From NCBI RefSeq assembly GCF_900078195.1, contig NZ_FJVE01000004.1, forward strand, positions 310,001 through 374,000: a DNA stretch of 64,000 nt, given 5' to 3'. How positions within the stretch are numbered: the stretch's first letter is position 1; every line of letters starts with the position of its first letter. Below the pieces are notes generated by a model. It ran no database searches. It saw nothing but the letters and a program-made list of their open reading frames with translations, and was not told the DNA's origin. Source of the DNA: Clostridium sp. Marseille-P299 (GTDB taxonomy: Bacteria > Bacillota > Clostridia > Lachnospirales > Lachnospiraceae). Made by a program: the position numbers and the translations under genes. Below are positions 53,843-62,702 of the stretch, in pieces.

Positions 53843-53963
53843 AGATACCCCTCATTCTACCGCCCACAGCGGAACTAAATATAATCAACGATGCCCCATC
53901 GCGAGCCTTCCACGGGCCTTACGCTTTATTGCTTTGATGTCTTATTATAAATGAAATCAATAG

Positions 53964-56900
53964 TTACATCAATATTTTTAAATCATTTAATATTTTTTTT
54001 ACAACTTCAAACAATTCGTAAGTGTCATATTTCACTATCTTATTATTCTTTTTAGCATCCTTTAACTGATACGTAAAATAAGGTGTAGTACCTGGAACTA
54101 ACTTTAACTGATTATTATATTCTGTCAACAATTCAGGTATTTTCTCAACATTAAATTTTGCTTTTGCATACAGAACAAACTTTATTTCATTGCCTTTTTG
54201 TACAAGGTTTGTTACATAAACTGAGTGAGCAATGGATTTTAATAAAGCAATGTTAAGCAAATTGTTTACAGATGTTGGAATATCTCCAAAACGGTCCATT
54301 AATTCCTCTTGCATATCCATAAACTCTTCTTCATTCTCAATTCCTGCAACTCGTTTATACATATCAAGCTTTTGCATTTCATTCTTAATATACGTAGATG
54401 GTATATAAGCATCCATATCTAAGTCAACGGTTGTATCAAAAGTATCTTCCTCTTTAATTTCACCCTTTAACTTTTTAACTGCTTCATTTAGCATTTTGCA
54501 ATACAAATCGTATCCTACGGATTCCATATGTCCACTTTGTTCTGCTCCAAGTAAATTACCTGCACCTCTAATTTCTAAATCTCTCATAGCAATCTTAAAT
54601 CCAGAACCTAGTTCTGTAAATTCTTTAATTGCTTGCAAACGTTTTTCAGCAATTTCCTTTAATAGCTTATCTCTTCGATACATCAAAAAGGCATAAGAAG
54701 TACGATTCGATCTTCCCACACGCCCACGTAATTGGTAAAGCTGTGAAAGACCAAGTCGGTCTGCATCATCAATTAGCATTGTATTTACATTAGAGATATC
54801 TAGTCCTGTTTCTATTATCGTTGTGGATACCAATACATCAATCTCACCATTGATAAACTCGAACATAATTTTCTCTAAGGTGTGTTCATTCATTTGGCCA
54901 TGAGCAAAGGATACATTCGCATCCGGAACCAATTTTGCTATGTTATTTGCAACTTCATCAATTCCATTTACACGGTTATAAACATAATAAACTTGGCCAC
55001 CTCTAGCAAGTTCTCTATTAATTGCCTCACGAATAATCTCATCATTATGCTCAAGCACATAGGTTTGAATTGGTAATCGATCCACAGGTGGCTCTTCAAG
55101 TACACTCATATCACGTATTCCAACTAAACTCATATGAAGTGTTCTTGGAATTGGGGTAGCTGTTAATGTTAAAACATCAATGTCCCCCTTCATTTGTTTA
55201 ATCTTTTCCTTATGTGTTACACCAAAACGTTGTTCCTCATCAACAATTAACAATCCTAGATTCTTAAATTGAACATCTTTAGATAATACTCTGTGTGTCC
55301 CTATTAAGATATCCAATTGGCCCTTCTTTGCTCGTTCGATTGCCTTCTTTTGTTCCGAAGCCGTTTTAAATCGAGACAGCATATCAATGCTAACTGGAAA
55401 GTCCATCATTCGCTGAGTAAAAGTATTATAATGTTGCTGTGCTAAAATCGTAGTAGGAACTAAAATAACCACCTGTTTTCCATCCGCTACCGCCTTAAAG
55501 GCTGCTCTTATGGCTATTTCTGTTTTACCATAACCAACATCCCCACATATTAAACGGTCCATAATACGTTTACTTTCCATATCTCGCTTGGTATCTTCAA
55601 TGGCTCTTAACTGGTCTTCTGTTTCTTCGTACGGGAACATCTCCTCAAATTCTTTTTGCCAAACCGTATCTGGACCAAACTGATGTCCTTCTTTTGCCTG
55701 TCTTGTAGCATATAATTTAACCAATTCTTCCGCTACATCTTTTACCGCACCTCTTACTCTTGCTTTTGTATTTTTCCACTCAACAGAATTTAATTTATTA
55801 AGTTTTGGCTTTCTTGCGTCTGCACTTGCATATTTTTGTATCACATCTAGGCCTGTTGCAAGTATATACAACACGCCGCCACCGCCATACTCTATTTTAA
55901 TATAATCCTTACTAACCTTATCTACTTCTATCTTCTCAATACCACGATAGATTCCTAAACCATGGTTTTCATGAACTACATAATCTCCAATATTCAAATC
56001 TGAAAAGCTTTGAATCTGCTTTCCTTCATAATTAGTTTTTTTCTTTTTCTTCTTTTTCTCAGCTCCAAATATATCGCTCTCAGAGATGATAACAAATTTA
56101 ATTAAAGGGTATTCAAATCCTTTGTGAAGGTTTCCATAAGTTACGAAAATTTCACCCTTTTGAATTTCTCTATTTAATTCATCTGTGTAAAATGCGTTTA
56201 GTTCGTATTCTCTTAAGTCCTCAGCTAATCTAGCAGCTCTTGTTCTAGAACTTGATAATAAAACAACGCGGTAGCCGTTCTTCTTCCAATCCTTTAAATC
56301 CTTTACAAGTATTTCAAAATTATTATTATATGGATTTACTGATTTGACTGAAATATCATATTTCTTCTTAATGGTCACATGGGTTGTTTTATGGTCCATT
56401 GTACTAATTAATACTGCATTCTTACGACCTAAGTTAGCAAGTATCTCTTTGTAATCATAAATAACATCCATTTGACTTGGTAAGATATATCCTTTTTCTA
56501 TACGGCTTACCATACTCTCTCGAAACTCTGTTGTTACTGCCTCTCCTTTTTCAATCATCCTACTTGGTTCATCTAAAAATACAATGGAACTTTCATTCGC
56601 AAAATAATCAAAAAAACTACAAGTTTCATCATAAAAAAACTTAATATAGCTTTCTAGTCCTATGGATCCTTGTAAGCACTCGAGGTTTTCCTTAAACTCT
56701 GCAATTATTTTTTGTACTCTTGCAGATTCTTCTGTCTTCATTTCTAAACGAAGCTTTTTAACATATTCAGCTTCTTCTTTTTCAATCTTCTTAAGTCCAA
56801 GATTCCTAGCTTCTGGCTCTAATATTATCTCTGCTGCTGGAAAAATGGATACTGTACTTACTCTCTCAATGGATCGTTGACTACTAACATCAAAAGTACG

Positions 56901-57503
56901 TATGGAATCGATTTCATCTCCCCATAATTCAATACGATAAGGCACTTCCTCGGTTAAAGGAAAAATATCAATAATACCTCCTCGAATGGCAAATTCTCCT
57001 GGGTTTTCTACTTGTCCTTGTCTTTCATATCCAATATGAATTAACTTTTCCGCCAATTCAGATAACTCTAGGGAATCTTCTTCATGTATTTGAATTACTC
57101 TTTGAGCTATGAAATCAAGGGGTAATAATTTATCCATACCACCATCAATGGTAGCAATTACAGTTACCGGTTTCCCTTCGATTAATCGTTTTAAAATCTG
57201 TAAACGGTCCTTAACAATTGCATTCCCATGAATATCGGCACTGTAAAATATAATATCCTTTGCTGGATATAACATAACATTTTTATCATATAATTTGTAA
57301 TCTTCATAGATTTCCTTCGCTTTTAAATCATTATATGTGATGATTAATTTAAAAGGAAAATCACTTGATAAAGCTGCTATAAAATTGCACTTTTGTGAGT
57401 CAATACAGCCAGTTACCTGTAACGGAAATTGATGAAGCGATACGCTATCCTTTATGTCATTAAATTCCTTATAGCCGTAAAGAGGTTCCGTAAAAACATT
57501 CAC
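53964..57503 (-). CDS. mfd: Transcription-repair coupling factor Mfd
   Basis: ATP-dependent translocase of 1179 residues that removes stalled RNA polymerase and recruits the UvrABC system. The UvrB-like N-terminal part (about 1-350) is followed by an RNA polymerase-interacting region (YVVHENHGLGIYRGIE, about 510-560), helicase motifs GDVGYGKTEIAIRAAFKAV and DEEQRFGV, and the TRG motif (ELGSGFKIAMRDLEIRGAGN). Full length. It begins two bases after the pth stop codon, so the two are one unit. Confidence 0.97.
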   Translation of the reverse strand: MNVFTEPLYGYKEFNDIKDSVSLHQFPLQVTGCIDSQKCNFIAALSSDFPFKLIITYNDLKAKEIYEDYKLYDKNVMLYPAKDIIFYSADIHGNAIVKDRLQILKRLIEGKPVTVIATIDGGMDKLLPLDFIAQRVIQIHEEDSLELSELAEKLIHIGYERQGQVENPGEFAIRGGIIDIFPLTEEVPYRIELWGDEIDSIRTFDVSSQRSIERVSTVSIFPAAEIILEPEARNLGLKKIEKEEAEYVKKLRLEMKTEESARVQKIIAEFKENLECLQGSIGLESYIKFFYDETCSFFDYFANESSIVFLDEPSRMIEKGEAVTTEFRESMVSRIEKGYILPSQMDVIYDYKEILANLGRKNAVLISTMDHKTTHVTIKKKYDISVKSVNPYNNNFEILVKDLKDWKKNGYRVVLLSSSRTRAARLAEDLREYELNAFYTDELNREIQKGEIFVTYGNLHKGFEYPLIKFVIISESDIFGAEKKKKKKKTNYEGKQIQSFSDLNIGDYVVHENHGLGIYRGIEKIEVDKVSKDYIKIEYGGGGVLYILATGLDVIQKYASADARKPKLNKLNSVEWKNTKARVRGAVKDVAEELVKLYATRQAKEGHQFGPDTVWQKEFEEMFPYEETEDQLRAIEDTKRDMESKRIMDRLICGDVGYGKTEIAIRAAFKAVADGKQVVILVPTTILAQQHYNTFTQRMMDFPVSIDMLSRFKTASEQKKAIERAKKGQLDILIGTHRVLSKDVQFKNLGLLIVDEEQRFGVTHKEKIKQMKGDIDVLTLTATPIPRTLHMSLVGIRDMSVLEEPPVDRLPIQTYVLEHNDEIIREAINRELARGGQVYYVYNRVNGIDEVANNIAKLVPDANVSFAHGQMNEHTLEKIMFEFINGEIDVLVSTTIIETGLDISNVNTMLIDDADRLGLSQLYQLRGRVGRSNRTSYAFLMYRRDKLLKEIAEKRLQAIKEFTELGSGFKIAMRDLEIRGAGNLLGAEQSGHMESVGYDLYCKMLNEAVKKLKGEIKEEDTFDTTVDLDMDAYIPSTYIKNEMQKLDMYKRVAGIENEEEFMDMQEELMDRFGDIPTSVNNLLNIALLKSIAHSVYVTNLVQKGNEIKFVLYAKAKFNVEKIPELLTEYNNQLKLVPGTTPYFTYQLKDAKKNNKIVKYDTYELFEVVKKILNDLKILM

Positions 57504-57505
57504 AA

Positions 57506-58075
57506 TTAGCCCTCCTTTTTATTATAAAGATTCATTGCTTCCTCAATTCCTTTCGTGATAATTGTATCACAGGCATTGGAGGTTCTCTTTAATGCTTCTC
57601 TTATTTTCTCCTCATCTTCTTTTGGAAATCTTGCTAGAACATAATCAGCCAAATCCCAATCTTTAGGTTTGTCTCCTACCCCAACTTTTATTCGCATAAA
57701 TTCATCCGTTCCAAGATGGGCAATGATATTTTTAATACCATTATGTCCTCCTGCACTTCCTTTCTTTCTTATACGAAGTTGGCCTACATCTAGACTAATA
57801 TCATCATAAATAACAATGATATCTTTATTTGTTAGTTTATAAAAGTCAATAAGTTCTCTTACACTTTCTCCACTCAAGTTCATATATGTTTGTGGTTGTG
57901 CAAGGATAACACGTTCTGACCCAATCATTCCTTTGCCACAGATTGCTTTATGCTTTTTTGTATCTAATGAAATGTTGTAATCATCTGCTATTCTTGTAAT
58001 CGCATCAAATCCAATATTATGCCTAGTTGCTTGATATTCTTTGGATGGATTACCTAATCCAATAATAATATACAT
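57506..58075 (-). CDS. pth: Peptidyl-tRNA hydrolase
   Basis: Enzyme of 189 residues that releases tRNA from aborted peptidyl-tRNA. The N-terminal IIGLGNPSKEYQATRHNIGFD carries the active-site His in RHN; LAQPQTYMNLSGESV and KGSAGGHNGIKNI complete the active site. The start at 58075 has AAAGAGG five bases upstream; the longer in-frame start at 58114 would place 13 residues inside a hairpin and is rejected. pth-mfd is the order of the Bacillus spoVG-mfd region. Confidence 0.96.
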   Translation of the reverse strand: MYIIIGLGNPSKEYQATRHNIGFDAITRIADDYNISLDTKKHKAICGKGMIGSERVILAQPQTYMNLSGESVRELIDFYKLTNKDIIVIYDDISLDVGQLRIRKKGSAGGHNGIKNIIAHLGTDEFMRIKVGVGDKPKDWDLADYVLARFPKEDEEKIREALKRTSNACDTIITKGIEEAMNLYNKKEG

Positions 58076-58099
58076 AAATACCTCTTTTCCACAACTTTC

Positions 58100-58139
58100 G
58101 CCGCACATATGCAATATATCCCTATTGCATACCTGCGGC
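58100..58139. repeat. Hairpin upstream of pth with U tract on the plus strand
   Basis: GCCGCA/TGCGGC forms the base and TATGCAAT/ATTGCATA the upper stem. The run TTTTATTT follows it on the plus strand, so it looks like a terminator reading away from mfd although no plus-strand gene ends here. It could also be a leader element of pth. Confidence 0.55.
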
Positions 58140-58180
58140 CTTTTATTTACATTATAAGTCTCTTATTATATAATTGCAAT

Positions 58181-59257
58181 CTATTCATGATTGACAACGT
58201 TTGTAATAGTTTTTGCATTTCGGTAAATGTTCCCTGCTTCAAGTGTAATTCCTTTTGCTTCAAATAATTCATCTACCGTTACTAATTGATATCCCATTTC
58301 AATTAGTTTTGGTATGACTACTTCCATTGCATCTGCTGTACTTGAATACAAATCATGCATAAGTACAATATCTCCATCTTGTACAACATCTATTATATTC
58401 TTTATCACTTGATCTTTATCACGGCTCTTCCAATCCTCTGGATCTACCGACCATGTTATCATAGGTACATTTACTGTTTTATATACCAAATCATTCTTTG
58501 CTCCATAAGGTGGTCTTAAAACAGCATTTCCAACAGGTGCATACTTCGTTATCAAATCATTGGAATGTTCCACTTCATAACGAATTTTATCTGCACTAAG
58601 TTTTGTTAAATCCTTATGGCTAAAGGTATGGTTACCAATTTGGCATCCTAAAGAGTAAGCTTTCTCTACCGTATCACCGTACTCTTCCATACGATTTCCC
58701 ATTACAAAAAACGTCGCCTTTGCCCCATTCTCTTCCAATAAATCTAAAATACGATTTGTCACTGGAGGATATGGACCATCATCAAAAGTTAAAGCAATCA
58801 TTTTATCTTTTGATACTTTATCCCCATCAATAGTAGCATTCTTATCATCCGTAGCATCTTCATTTACAGGGCTTTTTGTAACTTCTGGATTATTATCATC
58901 CTTACCGCCCTCCGGTGTTACTTCTGGGGTTATCGAAGGTGTTACTTGTGGTGTAACCTGGGGTGTTATTTCTGGTGTTACTTGTGGTGTAATTTCTGGT
59001 GTTACTGTATTATTATCAGTATCATCCGGTGTTATTTCTGGGATATGCTCTGCTTCTATATCCTCTATGTTTCCACCAATATTGTTTACTTCTTTATTTA
59101 AATCCTGGTCCCCCAAGCCATCATTCTTTTTCTTACTAAGTAATCCAATACCAGCCACAATAATTATAATTGCTGCTAATAATGCACCAACTATGCATAC
59201 CACTTGTAAGCTCCTAACTGAAGATCTTCTGCCTCGTTTTCTGTAATTTCTACTCAT
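58181..59257 (-). CDS. Polysaccharide deacetylase with Thr/Pro-rich stalk
   Basis: Membrane-anchored NodB-family deacetylase of 358 residues. An Arg-rich tail and one helix (about 20-42) precede a stalk of alternating TPEI/TPQV units (about 90-120). The catalytic domain has the metal Asp pair in ALTFDDGPYPP, HTFSHKD, LRPPYGA and LMHDLYSST. It probably removes acetyl groups from peptidoglycan or another wall polymer. Start set at 59257, with AAGGA upstream. It follows spoVG downstream, after that gene's own terminator. Confidence 0.9.
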   Translation of the reverse strand: MSRNYRKRGRRSSVRSLQVVCIVGALLAAIIIIVAGIGLLSKKKNDGLGDQDLNKEVNNIGGNIEDIEAEHIPEITPDDTDNNTVTPEITPQVTPEITPQVTPQVTPSITPEVTPEGGKDDNNPEVTKSPVNEDATDDKNATIDGDKVSKDKMIALTFDDGPYPPVTNRILDLLEENGAKATFFVMGNRMEEYGDTVEKAYSLGCQIGNHTFSHKDLTKLSADKIRYEVEHSNDLITKYAPVGNAVLRPPYGAKNDLVYKTVNVPMITWSVDPEDWKSRDKDQVIKNIIDVVQDGDIVLMHDLYSSTADAMEVVIPKLIEMGYQLVTVDELFEAKGITLEAGNIYRNAKTITNVVNHE

Positions 59258-59470
59258 TATAAAATCCTTCCTAACCTTCACCAAATACCTATCCCTACGT
59301 ATGTTTGCAAGCTATCGCTTACAGTTTAGAATAATACAAATTTCAACAATTTTCAAGCAATTTAAACAAATATTAAGAAAGAATTTTGTGAAAGCTCCAC
59401 ATTTTACTCATAACGTAAGTTTTGCTTCCATATATGGTTTATTCTTCTAATTAATTGTATGAAAGAAGAA

Positions 59471-59501
59471 GAAAAAACAGACTGCATTTGATAGCAGTCT
59501 G
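59471..59501 (-). terminator. Intrinsic terminator of spoVG
   Basis: CAGACTGC and GCAGTCTG form a perfect stem with an eight-base loop, followed by TTTTTTC on the minus strand. It lies 43 bases after the spoVG stop. Confidence 0.92.
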
Positions 59502-59543
59502 CTCTAGGAATGTTTTTTTTAAACAGGTGTTTTTTGCTAATTC

Positions 59544-59819
59544 TTACTCTACGGTATTATCCTCGAGTGCAGCAATTTCATATTTTTCTAATATGATTTT
59601 TTGAATTCTATCTCTTGTCTCAGAGTTAATTGGATGAGCTATGTCTCTATATTCACCATCGCCAGCTTTTCTGCTTGGCATAGCAATAAATAAACCTTTC
59701 TCTCCCTCGATAACCTTGATATCATGAACAACAAATTCATTATCAAGAGTTATAGAAACAACTGCTTTCATTTTACCTTCTTTACTTACTTTGCGCACTC
59801 TAACATCTGTAATCTGCAT
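59544..59819 (-). CDS. spoVG: Septation/sporulation regulator SpoVG
   Basis: RNA/DNA-binding protein of 91 residues that affects septation, sporulation and capsule genes. Typical text is [39 protein letters not shown] and [23 protein letters not shown]. The ribosome site is AAAGGGGG. It starts 37 bases after glgD on the same strand, and no separate promoter was found in that gap, so transcription from glgC is likely. Bacillus places glmU, another sugar nucleotidyltransferase, directly after spoVG. Confidence 0.97.
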   Translation of the reverse strand: MQITDVRVRKVSKEGKMKAVVSITLDNEFVVHDIKVIEGEKGLFIAMPSRKAGDGEYRDIAHPINSETRDRIQKIILEKYEIAALEDNTVE

Positions 59820-59856
59820 TTTGTATCCCCCTTTGTAACATCAGTCTTTTGTCAGT

Positions 59857-60993
59857 TTAAGCTAGAATAGTTTTGTTACTAATATCGGTCATTTTTTCAA
59901 TGACAATCTTAACATTCCCTTCTGCTCCCACATGAGATGTATTTGCCATAATTGTTTCACAGCTTTCTACAATACAATTCTCTATGTAAGTATTGTCACC
60001 AATATGTACGTCATTTAGAATAATTGAGTCTTTAATGGTACAGTGATTACCCACATAAACATTTTTAAAAAGTATGGAGTTTTCTACCCTGCCATTAATG
60101 ATACATCCGCTGGAAACCAAGCTGTTATTAACCTCCGCTCCCATATTATACTTAGCAGGTGGTAAATCATCGATCTTGGAATACACATCTGGATACTGTT
60201 TAAAAAAATAGTTCCTAATTTCTTTATTTAAAAAATCCATATTGGTCTTATAATAAGAATTTACGCTAGCAACATTACTCCAATAGCTTTTCATTTCATA
60301 AGCATAAATTCGTTTAGCACTTATGTACCTTATTATGATATCTTTTACAAAATCATATTTATCTTCTTTTGATGCTTCCTCAAGTAAATCTATTAAAAGT
60401 CTTCTACGAATTACATATATTCCTGTAGAAACCATAGAAGAATTCGAGATAAGAGGTTTTTCTTCAAATTCCCTTATTCGCCCATCCGCAACTGTTTGTA
60501 CAATTCCAAATCGCGTTGTATCTTCGATTTCATCTAATTGCTTTGTAACAATTGTTATATCAGCATTCTTCTCTATATGATATTCTAAGACTTTATTGTA
60601 ATTTAGCTTGTACACGCCATCTCCAGAAGCAATTATCACATATGGCTCATGACAACTTCTTAAAAAATTAAGATTTTGAAACATAGCATCTGCAGTTCCA
60701 CGATACCAAAATCCATTATCCACCGTTATTGTCGGTGTAAATATAAATAATCCACCTTGTTTCCTTCCAAAATCCCACCATTTGGACGAACTTAGATGCT
60801 CATTTAATTTTCTTGAATTATATTGTGTTAATACAGCTACTTTGTGAACATGTGAGTTTGACATACTACTAAGTGCAAAGTCTATACTACGATAACAACC
60901 AGCAACTGGCATTGCTGAGATTGCTCTTTTATCTGATAATTCTCGCATTCGATTACTGTTGCCACCTGCTAATACGATCCCAATAGCTCTCAC
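59857..60993 (-). CDS. glgD: Glucose-1-phosphate adenylyltransferase regulatory subunit GlgD
   Basis: Protein of 378 residues paralogous to GlgC. It opens with [15 protein letters not shown], a nucleotidyltransferase motif, but lacks some of the catalytic residues conserved in GlgC, in line with a regulatory role. A left-handed beta-helix C-terminus (about 260-370) follows. I use the GTG at 60993, which overlaps the glgC stop (GTGA) and has AGGTG seven bases upstream; the start at 61041 lies inside glgC. It makes a heteromer with GlgC for glycogen synthesis. Confidence 0.93.
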   Translation of the reverse strand: MRAIGIVLAGGNSNRMRELSDKRAISAMPVAGCYRSIDFALSSMSNSHVHKVAVLTQYNSRKLNEHLSSSKWWDFGRKQGGLFIFTPTITVDNGFWYRGTADAMFQNLNFLRSCHEPYVIIASGDGVYKLNYNKVLEYHIEKNADITIVTKQLDEIEDTTRFGIVQTVADGRIREFEEKPLISNSSMVSTGIYVIRRRLLIDLLEEASKEDKYDFVKDIIIRYISAKRIYAYEMKSYWSNVASVNSYYKTNMDFLNKEIRNYFFKQYPDVYSKIDDLPPAKYNMGAEVNNSLVSSGCIINGRVENSILFKNVYVGNHCTIKDSIILNDVHIGDNTYIENCIVESCETIMANTSHVGAEGNVKIVIEKMTDISNKTILA

Positions 60994-62264
60994 TTTAAAA
61001 CACCTGCCTTTATCAAACATTCTCCACTCTTTAGGATACAATCGGCATAATCCTCTGTCGTTGTTCCTCCTGATATCGCAGTGTTCTTTCCAATCTTTAT
61101 GTTATTAGGTATCGTCGTATTCTCTCCAATTGTAACAAGCCCATCCATATAGATATTTGGATATTTTTCATTAATATACTCTTCACCAACTCCAATTTCG
61201 CAATTCGAACCAATGAAACAATTCTCAGCTATAATGGACTTGTTGACTTTTGTATTTTCCCCAATGGTTGTAGACTTCATAATTATTGAATCATAAACCT
61301 TAGCACCTTGTTCAATAATGACGTCTGGGCCTATAACACAATTATGTACTTCACCATATATTTCACTACCTTCTCCAATAATACAGTGATTAATAACCGC
61401 TTTTTTAGAGACAAACTGTGGTGGTATCATATCGCTTTTCGTATATATCTTCCAAAAATTTTCATAGAGATTAAAAACGGGTACTAAATCAATTAACTCC
61501 ATATTTGATTCCCAGTAAGAAGTTAGCGTACCAACATCCTTCCAATAGCCATTGTATTCATAAGCAAAAACGCGATTACCCTGACTATGGCAATAAGGAA
61601 TAATATGCTTTCCAAAATCACAACCTTCTTGATTTGATAAATTGATTAAAGCATTTTTTAAAACATCCCATGAAAATATGTAAATCCCCATCGAAGCTAA
61701 GTTACTCCTTGGATTCTTTGGTTTTTCTTCAAATTCTATAATTTTCTTTTGTTCGTCTGTGATAACTACTCCAAAGCGACTTGCTTCCTTAATTGGTACT
61801 GGAATTGTCGCTAAGGTTATGTCAGCTTGATTGGCCTTATGATTCTCTAACATCATATCATAATCCATCTTGTAAATATGGTCGCCACCAAGAATCAGCA
61901 CGTACTCTGGATTATAATATTCCATGTACTTTAAATTTTGATAAATTGCATTGGCTGTTCCTGTGTACCATTCAGCATTGGTGCTTTTTTCATAAGGCGG
62001 AAGGATGGATACACCACCGATGTTGCGATCCAAATCCCAAGGAATCCCAATCCCTATGTGTGTGTTAAGTAACAACGGCTGATATTGAGTTAATACTCCA
62101 ACCGTATCAATACCAGAATTGATGCAATTACTTAGTGGAAAATCTATAATACGGTATTTCCCTCCAAAAGCTACTGCTGGTTTTGCAATATTAGAAGTTA
62201 AAACACCAAGTCTAGATCCTTGTCCACCGGCTAAAAGCATTGCGATCATTTCTTTTCGTACCAC
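60990..62264 (-). CDS. glgC: Glucose-1-phosphate adenylyltransferase
   Basis: Enzyme of 424 residues that makes ADP-glucose, the donor for glycogen. The N-terminal [14 protein letters not shown] and [20 protein letters not shown] are the nucleotide and allosteric-site motifs; [12 protein letters not shown] is the catalytic Asp region. The C-terminal beta-helix spans about 290-420. The start is a GTG with AGAGGTG five bases upstream. It overlaps glgD by four bases. The promoter at 62295 lies just upstream. Remaining glycogen genes are not in the window. Confidence 0.96.
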   Translation of the reverse strand: MVRKEMIAMLLAGGQGSRLGVLTSNIAKPAVAFGGKYRIIDFPLSNCINSGIDTVGVLTQYQPLLLNTHIGIGIPWDLDRNIGGVSILPPYEKSTNAEWYTGTANAIYQNLKYMEYYNPEYVLILGGDHIYKMDYDMMLENHKANQADITLATIPVPIKEASRFGVVITDEQKKIIEFEEKPKNPRSNLASMGIYIFSWDVLKNALINLSNQEGCDFGKHIIPYCHSQGNRVFAYEYNGYWKDVGTLTSYWESNMELIDLVPVFNLYENFWKIYTKSDMIPPQFVSKKAVINHCIIGEGSEIYGEVHNCVIGPDVIIEQGAKVYDSIIMKSTTIGENTKVNKSIIAENCFIGSNCEIGVGEEYINEKYPNIYMDGLVTIGENTTIPNNIKIGKNTAISGGTTTEDYADCILKSGECLIKAGVLK

Positions 62265-62294
62265 GCAATCACCTCTTGCTGTTTAATATTATAC

Positions 62295-62323
62295 ATTATA
62301 CCATTATATGTAACATATGTGAA
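62295..62323 (-). promoter_or_regulatory. Promoter of glgC-glgD(-spoVG)
   Basis: TTCACA (62318-62323) and TATAAT (62295-62300) are 17 bases apart on the minus strand. Start point predicted near 62288, 24 bases ahead of the GTG. Confidence 0.65.
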
Positions 62324-62566
62324 TATATTTACTAACAATTTTAAAATATTTTGATAACTTTTGTTTATTTTTATTAATAATATGCTCTTTTTTGATAATC
62401 CTGTTCTTTTTAATGCCATTTTTCACAAAATGTGATTTATTTTGATAAAATTTTTTTTGAAATTATATAAAATCATTTAGTATCCATTTAAAATGCAAAC
62501 TCATATAATAGTATTTAATACCATAATTTACACATTTATAGAAGCTACTTGTCATTTGATAAGTTA

Positions 62567-62594
62567 TTGTAATTTTGTTAAAAACGGTTATAAT
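62567..62594 (+). promoter_or_regulatory. Candidate promoter of murC
   Basis: TTGTAA (62567-62572) and a perfect TATAAT (62589-62594) are 16 bases apart. The 438-base divergent region between glgC and murC is very AT-rich, with four TTGATAA motifs (62351, 62393, 62440, 62556 approx.) and a small TCACAAAATGTGA palindrome. No gene was found in it. Confidence 0.5.
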
Positions 62595-62702
62595 AGCAAA
62601 TAGAATACAGTCATATAATAATTAGTACTGTTATATTTTTTATTACGTCAGTGCTTATTAAAATTTAACTTATAAAATAAGAACAGAATAGGATGTGCTC
62701 CC

